A DNA stretch of 64,000 nucleotides, from contig NZ_JACYFS010000001.1 of the NCBI RefSeq assembly GCF_014837145.1, positions 1 to 64,000 on the forward strand, written 5' to 3'. Positions 1-8,515 of this stretch are shown piece after piece. The notes beneath the pieces are model-generated. The model was not told the DNA's origin, made no database searches, and saw nothing but the letters and a program-made list of their open reading frames with translations. The first letter of the stretch is position 1, and each line of letters starts with the position of its first letter. The stretch is from Chryseobacterium caseinilyticum (GTDB lineage Bacteria; Bacteroidota; Bacteroidia; Flavobacteriales; Weeksellaceae). Position numbers and translations under genes: made by a program.

Positions 1-2
1 AT

Positions 3-2645
3 GCGGCTGCTAAGTTGACGGATTCGGAGCTTTGCAGCATAAGTATTATTTCTGAAGGGAAAGTTTTTGTTATTGCTTCCAGTGATGCATCACCTAATCA
101 GGTTTATCAGCAGAATCCTCACTATCTCTCAGACAATAAGACTCCAGTGTATGAATCAGGAAGCACTGACTTTAAATTTCATAGAAGTTATTCTATTCCG
201 TATTCTGATGACAATTTTATTGCTCATCTTAATTTATTTGACAGGGAAAATAAAAATTTTGATAAAGCAGGGAAGGAGACCGTCAGGAAGATTTTAAACC
301 AGGCATCAGATTCGTTTGCAGGAAAAGAAAAAGAACAGCATTTACGTAATTATGATGTACTTTTTGAGACATCAAGTGATTTAATCTGCATTTTGTCTTT
401 AGAAGGTAAATTCATAACACTAAATCCTTCCTTTTCGAAATTGTTGGGATCGAATAATGAGCAGTCTTTGAGTAAAAGTTTTACCGAATTTGTTCATCCC
501 GATGACAGACAAAGTACCTTAGAGGTCATTGAAGATTTAGCATTGGGTAAAACCTTATCTAATTTCACCAACAGATACATCATGAAATCCGGAGAAGTGA
601 AATGGATCCAATGGACGTTTGTTCCTCAACCTGAATCCGGAGTAGTTTATACCATTGGAAGAGATATTACAGAATTTACCACCAGAAAAAAATTACTCAG
701 AAGAAGCGAAGAAAAGTATCGCGGTCTTTTTGAAAAGAATCAGGGAATACTAAGCATTCATGACCTCGATGGAAATTTTCTGGACGTCAATGACGCGGGT
801 TTAAAAGCGTCTGGTTTTTCAAGAGAGGAATTGCTGAGCCTTAATCTGTATGATCTCATCATTCCGGACAAGCATGAAAATGTTAAAATGTACCTTCAGG
901 AAATCAGAACTTCAAATCATGCAGCAGGCGAAATGACCATTCTTAAAAAAAATGGGAAAAAAGCAGTTTGGCATTTTATGAGTGTAAGAGACGAAGATGC
1001 AGACGGTAATCTACAGGTAATGGCTAATGCAGTGGACATTACCGAACGAAAAAAAATGGAGAACGAGATCCTGGAAGCGAAGGAGCTTGCAGAAAAAGCT
1101 TATGCGCTAAAATCGGAGTTCGTGGCCAACATGAGTCATGAGATCAGAACCCCTTTAAATGGTATTATCGGATTTACCGAACTCCTTATGGAAACCAGCC
1201 TTGACGAGACACAGAGGCAGTATTTGGATATTATCAACCAATCCGGTGTGTCACTGTACAGCATCATCAATGATATCCTGGATTTCTCAAAATTAGAGAA
1301 ACAAAAACTTGAGCTGAATCTGGATAAAGTAGAGATCGAGGAATTGATTTCGGAAGCCTTTAACATTGTATCGTACAACAACAGCAAAAAACAGCTGGAA
1401 ATGCTGATTGATATTGACGATGCCATTCCTACATACATCTGGACTGATGCCATGCGGCTAAAACAGGTTTTTGTAAATCTTTTGAGCAATTCTTTAAAAT
1501 TTACCGAAAGAGGAGAGATTGTTTTGTATGCTAGGGTATTGGATGATTTAGAAGAAGGAAAAAAAATAATTCGATTCGGAGTCCGCGATACAGGAATTGG
1601 AATTAACAGGGAAAAGCAGGCTGAAATTTTTGAAGCATTTTCCCAGGAAGATGGCAGTATCAGCAAGAGGTATGGGGGCACCGGTCTTGGACTTACCATT
1701 TCGAATCAAATCTTAGCATTGCTCAACAGTATTTTACAGGTCGATAGTGAACAGGGAAGGGGTAGTGATTTTTACTTTGACATGCAGTCTGAAACGCAGG
1801 AGGAAGAATTTGATCTAAGTCTGAGCGGTATTAAAAAAGTACTGATCGTAGATGATAACGAAAACAACAGGAAAATCCTGAAAAGGATGCTGGAACGAAA
1901 AAATATCGAAGTGACGGAATGCGACAGCGGCTTAAAAGCGTTGCTTCTGATTATAGAAAGGTCTGATTACGATGTGATTATTATGGATTATCACATGCCG
2001 GTTATGGATGGTCTTGAAACCATCAGAAAAATGAAAAGTATGATTCCGGGCAGTTCTGATGTTGCGCCATACATCGTTTTGTACAGTTCTTCTGACGACA
2101 ATGAGCTGCAGGATGCATGTGACGAACTGGAAATTGAAAATCGTTTGATAAAACCGATTCGTATGAAGAAGATGTATCAGATTTTATCTGCTCTAAAAAC
2201 CTCTGAGAAGAAAGGCATTAAAAAAGCAGAAAATAAGGTGACTGAAGTAAATACACAGGAAATAAAAATTTTGATTGCTGAGGATAATGCTGTTAATTTG
2301 CTTCTTACTAAAACTTATTTGAAGGATCTTCTACCTCAGGCCTTGATCATTGAAGCAAAAGATGGAGCCGAGGCAGTTGAACAATACAAAAAACAAAGTC
2401 CAGGTCTTATTTTAATGGACATACAAATGCCGCAGCTTAATGGTATTGAAGCTACAAAGCAAATAAGATCTTTGGAAAAAAACATTGAAATTCCTATTAT
2501 TGCATTAACAGCTGGCAGCCTTCCCGGAGAAAAGGAAAAATGTTTGCAAGGCGGAATGTCGGACTTTCTAACTAAGCCCTTGTTAAAACAAACCCTGTCA
2601 GATATGATGCGGAAATGGTTAGGTAACGAAATAGATAAAAAGTAA
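3..2645 (+). CDS. Hybrid sensor histidine kinase (GAF-PAS-PAS-HisKA-HATPase-REC-REC), 5' partial
   Basis: The reading frame is open to the left edge, so the gene begins outside the window; the first TTG inside it is not a credible start. Residues below are numbered from position 15. The first ~90 residues look like the end of a GAF domain, followed by two PAS domains (about 115-220 and 230-345). The dimerisation domain carries MSHEIRTPLNG with phospho-acceptor His375. The ATPase domain has N-box NLLSNSLKF, DTGIGI and GGTGLGL. Two receiver domains follow, with acceptors Asp658 (MDYHMP) and Asp802 (MDIQMP). No transmembrane segment is visible, so a cytoplasmic sensor is inferred. The next kinase starts 61 bases downstream on the same strand. 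The ligand cannot be read from the sequence. The two receivers allow an internal phosphorelay. Confidence 0.93.
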   Translation, partial: AAAKLTDSELCSISIISEGKVFVIASSDASPNQVYQQNPHYLSDNKTPVYESGSTDFKFHRSYSIPYSDDNFIAHLNLFDRENKNFDKAGKETVRKILNQASDSFAGKEKEQHLRNYDVLFETSSDLICILSLEGKFITLNPSFSKLLGSNNEQSLSKSFTEFVHPDDRQSTLEVIEDLALGKTLSNFTNRYIMKSGEVKWIQWTFVPQPESGVVYTIGRDITEFTTRKKLLRRSEEKYRGLFEKNQGILSIHDLDGNFLDVNDAGLKASGFSREELLSLNLYDLIIPDKHENVKMYLQEIRTSNHAAGEMTILKKNGKKAVWHFMSVRDEDADGNLQVMANAVDITERKKMENEILEAKELAEKAYALKSEFVANMSHEIRTPLNGIIGFTELLMETSLDETQRQYLDIINQSGVSLYSIINDILDFSKLEKQKLELNLDKVEIEELISEAFNIVSYNNSKKQLEMLIDIDDAIPTYIWTDAMRLKQVFVNLLSNSLKFTERGEIVLYARVLDDLEEGKKIIRFGVRDTGIGINREKQAEIFEAFSQEDGSISKRYGGTGLGLTISNQILALLNSILQVDSEQGRGSDFYFDMQSETQEEEFDLSLSGIKKVLIVDDNENNRKILKRMLERKNIEVTECDSGLKALLLIIERSDYDVIIMDYHMPVMDGLETIRKMKSMIPGSSDVAPYIVLYSSSDDNELQDACDELEIENRLIKPIRMKKMYQILSALKTSEKKGIKKAENKVTEVNTQEIKILIAEDNAVNLLLTKTYLKDLLPQALIIEAKDGAEAVEQYKKQSPGLILMDIQMPQLNGIEATKQIRSLEKNIEIPIIALTAGSLPGEKEKCLQGGMSDFLTKPLLKQTLSDMMRKWLGNEIDKK

Positions 2646-2706
2646 ATCCTATATTTAGCTTTTTTAAAAATACTGAAGTGAAAAATTTACCATTATAATT
2701 TACTTT

Positions 2707-3441
2707 ATGGATGATCTTATAAAGGAATTAAAGATAAAAATAGAAAAGCTTGAAAACGAAATCTATTTTAAGAACGGACTGATATCGATATTGTCTCATG
2801 ACTCAAAAGAATTATTTGGGAATTTTCTATGGCTTGTAGAATCCCTGGAGCAAAAAATCGTTAGTGAGCAGGATTTTTATAAGCTCTTACCACAGGTGAA
2901 GAGTGATGCCCGCAAGAATCTGCAGACTGTTCAGGACAGTACTGCCTGGTTAAAAACTCAGTACGGAAACTTTAAAATTAAACCTGAGAAAATCTTGGTG
3001 ACAGATCTTTTTCATCATCTGGAAGAGCAATATGCTGCTAAACTAAGAGAGAAAAGCATCAAATTTTATTTTAAAGGAGATCACAATTCATTTATTATAA
3101 GCGATCGCTTACTACTGGAATATATTCTGGATAAAATTTTCAACAATGCATTAAAATACTCATCAACTGGTCAGGATATTTATTTGAGGCAGGTTTCAGA
3201 GGGAGATCAGACCAAACTTTCAGTAGTTGATTCCGGAATCGGAATAAATGAAAAATATTTAGCGACGATTTACAGCTACGACAATCCCATATTTCAAGGT
3301 ACTGCCGGAGAAAAAGGTGCCGGATTAAGTTTGAAGATTGTAAAAAATTTCATATTCTTGCTGCAGGGAAATATTGACATACAGTCATCTGAAAATAAAG
3401 GAACTACAGTCTCCCTTTTTTTACCTAATTTTATTGCATGA
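2707..3441 (+). CDS. Small soluble sensor histidine kinase
   Basis: This 244-residue protein has no membrane segment and no recognisable sensor domain. A short coiled N-terminus leads into ILSHDSKELFGN, where His31 is the likely phospho-acceptor. The ATPase domain is clear, with N-box KIFNNALKYS, DSGIGI and GAGLSL. Its stop overlaps the start of the response regulator by 4 bases (ATGA), so the two are probably translationally coupled and form a cognate pair. The large hybrid kinase lies 61 bases upstream and may feed the same output. With so little input domain, the kinase probably senses through partner proteins or an intracellular cue; this is inference. Confidence 0.88.
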   Translation: MDDLIKELKIKIEKLENEIYFKNGLISILSHDSKELFGNFLWLVESLEQKIVSEQDFYKLLPQVKSDARKNLQTVQDSTAWLKTQYGNFKIKPEKILVTDLFHHLEEQYAAKLREKSIKFYFKGDHNSFIISDRLLLEYILDKIFNNALKYSSTGQDIYLRQVSEGDQTKLSVVDSGIGINEKYLATIYSYDNPIFQGTAGEKGAGLSLKIVKNFIFLLQGNIDIQSSENKGTTVSLFLPNFIA

Positions 3442-4085
3442 AGGATGTAAAACTAAATGCCCGCATTGTTGTGGCAGATGATCATGGTATTGTCCGGATG
3501 GGTTTGATTCAAACAATAAAACGTCTCAGATCTGATGCTGTGATCTCAGAAGTGGAAGATTACAGATCGCTTTACAAAGTAATTCAGAAAGAAGAGTTGG
3601 ATCTGGCGATCATGGATGTTAATATGCCTAACGGTACTGTTCAGGAAGCGATAGATTACATCAAAATTCATCAGCCTCAGCTGAAAATCCTTTTATTTTC
3701 TTCACAGGATGAAGAAGTGTATGCAATGCGGTATCTAAAAATGGGGGCTGGCGGTTATTTAAGCAAGCAAAGTTCCACTGAAATAATCGAGTCTGCTTTA
3801 ATTGCGATGCTCACGAAGGGCCGATATGTCAGTGACAACGTAAAAGATGCGATGTTTGCAGAATCATTAACCGGCTCGGGAAAAAATTCTCCTTTCGAAA
3901 CGCTTTCAGACCGCGAACTGCAAATTGCGACGAAGCTTGCAGAAGGAATTACCCTTAAAGAAATTGCCAATCAATTTAATCTCCACTCATCTACAATCAG
4001 TACATATAAAAACAGATTGTTTGACAAGCTTAAAATACGATCTATACCTGAACTGGTAGAAATTCTTAGATTGTATAAGCAGTAA
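3438..4085 (+). CDS. NarL/LuxR-family response regulator
   Basis: The protein has 215 residues. A receiver domain (residues 1-125) contains the acidic pair in VVADDH, acceptor Asp60 in IMDVNMP, and the switch lysine in LSKQSS. A LuxR-type DNA-binding domain occupies about 145-212, with LSDRELQIATKLAEG and the recognition-helix region HSSTISTYKNRLFDKL. It overlaps the preceding kinase gene by 4 bases and is presumably its partner and the transcriptional output of the cluster. No target operator is recognisable nearby. The gene is followed by about 430 bases without a gene. Confidence 0.93.
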   Translation: MKDVKLNARIVVADDHGIVRMGLIQTIKRLRSDAVISEVEDYRSLYKVIQKEELDLAIMDVNMPNGTVQEAIDYIKIHQPQLKILLFSSQDEEVYAMRYLKMGAGGYLSKQSSTEIIESALIAMLTKGRYVSDNVKDAMFAESLTGSGKNSPFETLSDRELQIATKLAEGITLKEIANQFNLHSSTISTYKNRLFDKLKIRSIPELVEILRLYKQ

Positions 4086-4517
4086 TATTTAATGCTGCCC
4101 CTTTTATCAATATCGAAAATCGTATGATCTTTTGAAGTAAAACATAACTCTCTGCTGTAGAATACGGATGTTTTTTGTTTCCTACTTTTGGTTTTTTTCG
4201 TGATGTGCTGACCGTACTTTGAAGATTTATGATCATAAATTTCTATAAGAGTTCAAATAATTGTATGCATATTTCTTGGTGACTGACTGTGCTATTCAAA
4301 TTTATCTTTCACAACGGTTTTCAACTACAATAAGGTTATCGGATTTTCCACAACAAATATTCTTGTGTCCCTTTGGGAAAAATCTTTGTATATCAGCATA
4401 AAATCAAAATTTTCACTTGCTTAAGCACATTTAATTTTTGATCTTAAATACATTTTATTCTTATCATTTTATTAACCAAATTTTACATTTTCAATTACCG
4501 AAGTTACCCCAACTTAA
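4086..4517. other. Gene-free AT-rich spacer
   Basis: I see no open frame with coding character, no RNA gene and no clear hairpin terminator in this stretch between the response regulator and the gene remnant that follows. Confidence 0.5.
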
Positions 4518-4649
4518 AATCTGTATGATTTTGTACAGAACGTAATAAATCCCGCTCTTGGAATGATGATTTATGTAAATAAAGCCGGCGCAAAAAGACT
4601 TGCAGTATTTAACTGTACAAGATGGAGCTTCTGGAAAGCAACACTGTAA
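4518..4649 (+). pseudogene. C-terminal remnant of a surface-type protein
   Basis: An in-frame stop at 4515 is followed by 43 sense codons with protein-like composition, ending at TAA 4647-4649. The stretch contains NPALGMMIYVNKAGAKRLAV and then a W-S-F-W-K-A-T-L terminus. I recall this pattern from C-terminal ends of flavobacterial secreted or tail-like proteins, but that is memory, not a search result. There is no start or upstream domain, so it is probably the 3' scrap of a deleted gene. A hairpin-plus-T terminator 69 bases further on supports former gene status. Confidence 0.35.
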
Positions 4650-4717
4650 TTTATGGCTCTGGGATTATGTAAAAAGTCTGAGAGAAAATTAATTCCGTAT
4701 AAAGATTTAAAAATAGA

Positions 4718-4751
4718 AACGTTGCTTATACAATTATGGCAGCGTTTTTTT
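4718..4751 (+). terminator. Rho-independent terminator
   Basis: AACGTTGC (4718-4725) pairs with GCAGCGTT (4739-4746) through one G-U pair, and a run of seven T follows. It sits downstream of the gene remnant ending at 4649 and looks orphaned, since no intact plus-strand gene precedes it closely. Confidence 0.6.
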
Positions 4752-4794
4752 GTGGGTTACGACACTGTAATTTTTACTGTTTACCTTCAGAAGG

Positions 4795-4890
4795 TTAAAT
4801 CTCTGCTGTAATAGTAGTGGTCGCGGATAAACCCACAACATTTCTATTAACCAGTGAAATTTTTGGGGGTTTGTCTTCTATCACTTTCAT
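4795..4890 (-). CDS. Possible 31-residue peptide coupled to xth
   Basis: An ATG at 4890-4888 overlaps the xth stop codon as ATGA and opens a 31-codon frame ending with TAA at 4795. The peptide begins MKVIEDKPPK and ends TTTITAEI. The 4-base overlap suggests translational coupling, and the composition is plausible (charged start, V/T-rich end). It has no recognised domain. It could equally be the 5' remnant of a decayed second gene of an xth operon. Evidence for expression is only positional. Confidence 0.3.
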   Translation of the reverse strand: MKVIEDKPPKISLVNRNVVGLSATTTITAEI

Positions 4891-5684
4891 TTGATAAATT
4901 TAGCATATTTATTTCTTTCAAGTTCTATCCAGACGGGTGCATGGTCGCTGCTTTTTGTCCAGCCTCTGACTTCTTTGTCAACACCGCCATTGATCAGGCT
5001 GGATTTTAAGTACGGACTTAGTAAAATGTGATCCAGTCTGATACCTGCGTTTCTGTCATATGCTTTATATAGATAATCCCAGAAGGTATATATTTTTTCA
5101 TCAGGGAATAAAGTTCGGATTGAATCTGTCCATCCGTTTTTTAGGAGCTGATTGTATGCTCTTCTGACTTCCGGCTGAAACAATGCGTCATCTTTCCATT
5201 TTTCAGGCTTATGAACATCATTTTCTGTTGGAATAATATTAAAGTCGCCTACCAATATGGCTGGAAGATCCATATCAATAAATTGTTTGGATCTTTTTTT
5301 CAGTCGCTTGATCCAATCCATTTTGTACTCAAACTTTGGTCCCGGAAATGGGTTTCCATTAGGCAGATACAGGCAGCAGATCACGATCTGATCTATGATT
5401 ACTTCCAGATAGCGGCTTTGAATATCATTTGCATTGCCGGGCAGAGTGCTCTGAACTTCCGTCATTTCATAACCTTTAGACAAAATAGCTACGCCATTCC
5501 ACTGTTTTTGGCCGTTCCATATAGCCTGATAGCCTGCCCGATTGATTTCAGCAATCGGAAACTTATCCTGCGTTGCCTTCAATTCCTGAAGACAGACAAT
5601 ATCAGGTTTTGAGCTCTCCAACCATTTGATAAGTACTGGTAAACGGCCATTAATACCATTCACATTATATGTTGCTATCTTCAT
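4887..5684 (-). CDS. xth: Exodeoxyribonuclease III
   Basis: This 265-residue enzyme belongs to the endonuclease/exonuclease/phosphatase family that repairs abasic sites as an AP endonuclease with 3'-5' exonuclease activity. The start is placed at MKIATYNVNGIN, because that is the conserved family N-terminus. An earlier in-frame ATG adds 11 unconserved residues. Visible motifs are the metal-binding Asn of NVNGI, Glu in LQELKAT, the catalytic GDFN, and the C-terminal SDHAP with its catalytic histidine. The family length is normal. The gene is alone apart from the possible tiny coupled frame overlapping its stop. Confidence 0.95.
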   Translation of the reverse strand: MKIATYNVNGINGRLPVLIKWLESSKPDIVCLQELKATQDKFPIAEINRAGYQAIWNGQKQWNGVAILSKGYEMTEVQSTLPGNANDIQSRYLEVIIDQIVICCLYLPNGNPFPGPKFEYKMDWIKRLKKRSKQFIDMDLPAILVGDFNIIPTENDVHKPEKWKDDALFQPEVRRAYNQLLKNGWTDSIRTLFPDEKIYTFWDYLYKAYDRNAGIRLDHILLSPYLKSSLINGGVDKEVRGWTKSSDHAPVWIELERNKYAKFIK

Positions 5685-5954
5685 GATTATATGTTTTAAA
5701 TAAAAATCAAACTGCAATAGGATATCTAATTCAGAACGAGGGATACAAATTTTACATAATTTTTTAAATCTTCAAGAAAACAGTCAGCAGAATTTCTGAG
5801 GACTGTTTTGATTTTCTCTTATGTCTTAGAATATGTTATCAACCAAATCCCTTATAAAAAATTAAAAATATAAAACTCTCTGCCGTAACAAAGTGTAAAT
5901 ATTAGAATACGATCATTCTAAAAAGAACTTGTACAATGTAAAATTTATTTTAAT

Positions 5955-5983
5955 AGGAAAGAGCCCGGTACAATACCGAACTC
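5955..5983 (-). terminator. Terminator of the 6058-6726 gene
   Basis: Read on the minus strand, GAGTTCGGTA and TACCGGGCTC form a 10-bp stem with two G-U pairs and a TTG loop, followed by TTTCC. It lies 75 bases after the stop of the hypothetical gene at 6058. Confidence 0.6.
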
Positions 5984-6057
5984 GTTTCTTAAATAATATT
6001 AATTTTGTCTAAACTTCTGGATGTAGTCTAAAATTTTTTATTTTACGAAGGAAAATT

Positions 6058-6726
6058 TTAAGCTTCAGTTTCACCTAAAAGAGATTCTCCGTCAAATTCG
6101 GAACCAATAATCTCATCTTTATTGAGCCAATATTCAGAAGTAATAAAAGAGAAAGTATTATTTCCTTCATCATTTAATTTCCACAGAATATCTTCTGCCT
6201 GCTCAAATCTTGTTTCTGTGGTCATCTTTTCTTCAAATAATCTCTTGATGATATTGCTGTCAGAAAGTCCTCTGTTGAATGATTTCAACACAATTTCCTT
6301 TGTAATTTCTCCCTTAAAATCATCCGGTTTTTCGATTTCAAAATTAACCAAAGTAGCTTTGCAGTTCAAAAATGTTCCGTTGTAAGCCTTATACAAAAGT
6401 TGATTAATAGAAAACAGATCACAGTGCAGTTCTATTTCCGGATATTCTTCGCAGACTTTGTCAATCAGCATATCGTGAGAAATCTGTGCAATCTGCCCTT
6501 CATTTAAACTTTCTGATAATTTATATGTTAAGATAGTTGCTGCTGCTTCGTTCGGCTCAAAATCTGTGATTGCCATGAAAAGCATTTCTCTCAGATTTTC
6601 CGGTTTAATTGTATTTGCATCGGGAAAATTGAACAGTTCAAGGAGCTTAATGTAATCTTCATTACTCCAGTAATTTTCAATTTCTTCGATGGTTTTTGCG
6701 CTGTTTACTTTAATGTGGAATTTCAT
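6058..6726 (-). CDS. Acidic hypothetical protein
   Basis: I do not recognise this 222-residue protein. It is strongly acidic, has no signal peptide, membrane helix or cysteine motif, and looks like a soluble, mainly helical cytoplasmic protein (KTIEEIENYWSNEDYIKLLE at the start). Codon use matches its neighbours and the frame is intact, so it is very likely a real gene. It stands alone, with a terminator downstream and about 400 bases of spacer upstream. No function is assigned. Confidence 0.75.
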   Translation of the reverse strand: MKFHIKVNSAKTIEEIENYWSNEDYIKLLELFNFPDANTIKPENLREMLFMAITDFEPNEAAATILTYKLSESLNEGQIAQISHDMLIDKVCEEYPEIELHCDLFSINQLLYKAYNGTFLNCKATLVNFEIEKPDDFKGEITKEIVLKSFNRGLSDSNIIKRLFEEKMTTETRFEQAEDILWKLNDEGNNTFSFITSEYWLNKDEIIGSEFDGESLLGETEA

Positions 6727-7139
6727 TATGATATTTTATGTATTTTTGTTTAAGTTGTGAGATATGTGGTAGATAAAATTCTGATTTCTAAAGGATTGTC
6801 TTTGTTGATTTTATGTTTAAAAATTTAAAAGTCGTTTGAAATCATTATAGCAGCACAAATCACAGACCAACCTTAAGACTGATTTTAGACTGACCCCAAA
6901 AAATTAGAGACTTTTAGGGATCTTTATTTAATGAAGCATCAAAATGTAGTTTAGTATTTAAGTTGAAATGCCTGTATAGAATTACGAAAAATAATCTTCC
7001 GACCAAATCTGTTGCACATGAATAGCATCATGAAAACAAAAACGGTAACAAAATTGAGTTAAAGACTTTTACAGGAAAACAGAACTTAATTTTTTTTATA
7101 TCAATGATTGGATGCATATTTGGGTAGTCATGAAATTTG
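6727..7139. other. Gene-free spacer before the tRNA locus
   Basis: No open gene is visible. Around 6891-6917 there is TGACCCCAAAAAATTAGAG, resembling a terminal repeat of IS3-like elements, but no transposase and no matching second end are present. Confidence 0.4.
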
Positions 7140-7169
7140 TACCCAGGACCGGAATCGAACCGGTACTCC
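7140..7169 (-). pseudogene. 3' fragment of a second tRNA
   Basis: On the minus strand the sequence gives a complete T-arm (ACCGG-TTCGATT-CCGGT), then the acceptor 3' strand CCTGGGT and an A discriminator. The D-arm, anticodon arm and 5' acceptor strand (expected ACCCAGG) are absent. The sequence immediately upstream on that strand is the tRNA-Asp terminator. This is therefore about 30 bases of a tRNA 3' end without its 5' half. The isotype cannot be determined. Confidence 0.65.
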
Positions 7170-7171
7170 AT

Positions 7172-7204
7172 AAAAAAAACCTTTCTCAAGATGAAACAGG
7201 TTTT
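7172..7204 (-). terminator. tRNA-Asp terminator
   Basis: Minus-strand AAAACC pairs with GGTTTT and the inner TTTC with GAAA around a 7-base loop. A run of eight T follows. It begins two bases after the tRNA-Asp discriminator position. Confidence 0.65.
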
Positions 7205-7205
7205 G

Positions 7206-7279
7206 CGATCCGGACGGGACTCGAACCCGCGACCTCCGCCGTGACAGGGCGGCATTCTAACCAGCTGAACTACCGGATC
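7206..7279 (-). tRNA. tRNA-Asp (GTC)
   Basis: The minus strand folds into a full cloverleaf: acceptor GATCCGG/CCGGATC, D-arm starting TAGTTCAGCTGG, anticodon loop CTGTCAC with GTC, and T-arm GCGGG-TTCGAGT-CCCGT, with a G discriminator. The length is 74 bases. The 3' CCA is not encoded. A terminator follows directly. The 3' end (17 bases) is duplicated about 110 bases upstream. Confidence 0.95.
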
Positions 7280-7316
7280 AATTTTCTTTTAAAGTGAAAA
7301 ATTGTAAAAACTTTCA

Positions 7317-7333
7317 GCGATCCGGACGGGACT
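7317..7333 (-). repeat. Duplicate of the tRNA-Asp 3' end
   Basis: The 17 bases at 7317-7333 are identical to 7205-7221, the 3' end of tRNA-Asp. Similarity stops abruptly on both sides. A directly repeated tRNA 3' end is what an integration site (attL/attR) or the residue of a deleted tandem tRNA copy looks like. No integrase is present in the window. Confidence 0.7.
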
Positions 7334-7606
7334 TTGATCATTTCAACCGATCATCTATTAATAAGATTTTCAGTCACTTGAATGATTATTACCCCTAATT
7401 CGTCCCTTAAAATTTATGTAATTTTATAACGTTTTATAGATAACACAAATTTATAAAATTTTTAGATATTATGACGAGAAATTAAAAAAAAATGGGCAAT
7501 ATTTCAAACTAAAAAGAAATAAACGAGTATATTACTAGATGGAAAAAATATTTATAATATTAATATGTATTTTTAGGGTAAAATCTTTCAGGCTAAATAA
7601 TATTTT

Positions 7607-8515
7607 ATGATAAAAGCTGAATCAGTTTCTAAACATTTTGGCGGAAAGCCAGCCGTTGATCATATTTCCTTTCAGGCAAATGATAAGGAAATTCTGGTGC
7701 TTTTAGGAACCAGCGGATGCGGGAAAACGACAACCCTGAAAATGATTAACCGCCTGATAGAAGCCGATTCCGGAAATATTTTGATTGACGGAAAAAATAT
7801 CCGTGACCAAAAAGCAGAAGATCTGAGGATGGGAATTGGATTTGTGATGCAGAATTCCGGATTATTTCCTCATTATACCGTTAAAGAAAATATTGCAACG
7901 GTTCCAAATCTTTTGAAATGGGATAAAAAGAAAACCGAAAGCCGGACTAACGAACTTTTAGCCAAATTAAATCTTTCACCCGATATTCTTTCCCGTTTTC
8001 CTCATGAACTAAGTGGCGGCCAGCAGCAGCGGGTAGGAATCGCCAGAGCATTAATAGCTGATTCTCCGATTTTACTGATGGATGAACCTTTCGGAGCTCT
8101 CGATAATATTACGAAAGCCGATATTCACTCAGAATTTAAATCTTTGGAAGAACTGAAAAATAAAACAATTATTCTTGTCACCCACGATGTTCAGGAGGCT
8201 TTTGAACTCGGTCACAGGATCTGTCTTATGGATAAGGGTAAAATCATTCAAACCGGAACGCCCAAAGAAATGATTTATTACCCAAAAAATGATTTCGTGA
8301 AAGACTTTTTCGCAGCAAACCGACTGTTACTGGAGTATAAAGTCACGGTTTTAAAAGATTTATTTCCTGTGCTTTCGGATTTTAATACGGATTTTTCTGA
8401 AGATTCAAATGTCTGGAATATTTTGCAGAATCTAAGTTCCGACAGACAAAATACTGCTGCCTACGAAAAAATCACGAAGGCATTCAACGATTACCGAAAA
8501 CTGCAGACCGTATGA
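7607..8515 (+). CDS. ABC importer ATP-binding protein, osmoprotectant/ergothioneine type
   Basis: The 302-residue ATPase has Walker A GTSGCGKTT, signature LSGGQQQR, Walker B ILLMDEPFGALD and the switch histidine in VTHD. The N-terminus and the long match to OpuCA/ProV-type ATPases place it in the quaternary-amine uptake group. The last ~65 residues do not show two convincing CBS repeats, so osmotic gating is uncertain. It overlaps the permease gene by 4 bases (ATGA). The substrate could be glycine betaine, choline or carnitine. Alternatively it could be ergothioneine, as in EgtV, because the partner has the same fused architecture as EgtU. Confidence 0.9.
   Translation: MIKAESVSKHFGGKPAVDHISFQANDKEILVLLGTSGCGKTTTLKMINRLIEADSGNILIDGKNIRDQKAEDLRMGIGFVMQNSGLFPHYTVKENIATVPNLLKWDKKKTESRTNELLAKLNLSPDILSRFPHELSGGQQQRVGIARALIADSPILLMDEPFGALDNITKADIHSEFKSLEELKNKTIILVTHDVQEAFELGHRICLMDKGKIIQTGTPKEMIYYPKNDFVKDFFAANRLLLEYKVTVLKDLFPVLSDFNTDFSEDSNVWNILQNLSSDRQNTAAYEKITKAFNDYRKLQTV

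Noticed and set aside
1136..1699. Long minus-strand frame inside the hybrid kinase gene
   Set aside because: It is the antisense of the conserved kinase core, has no recognisable domain, and the plus-strand protein explains the sequence fully.
6888..6920. IS3-like terminal inverted repeat (TGACCCCAAAAAATTAGAG)
   Set aside because: No transposase fragment and no inverted partner within several hundred bases; the A-rich core could be coincidental.
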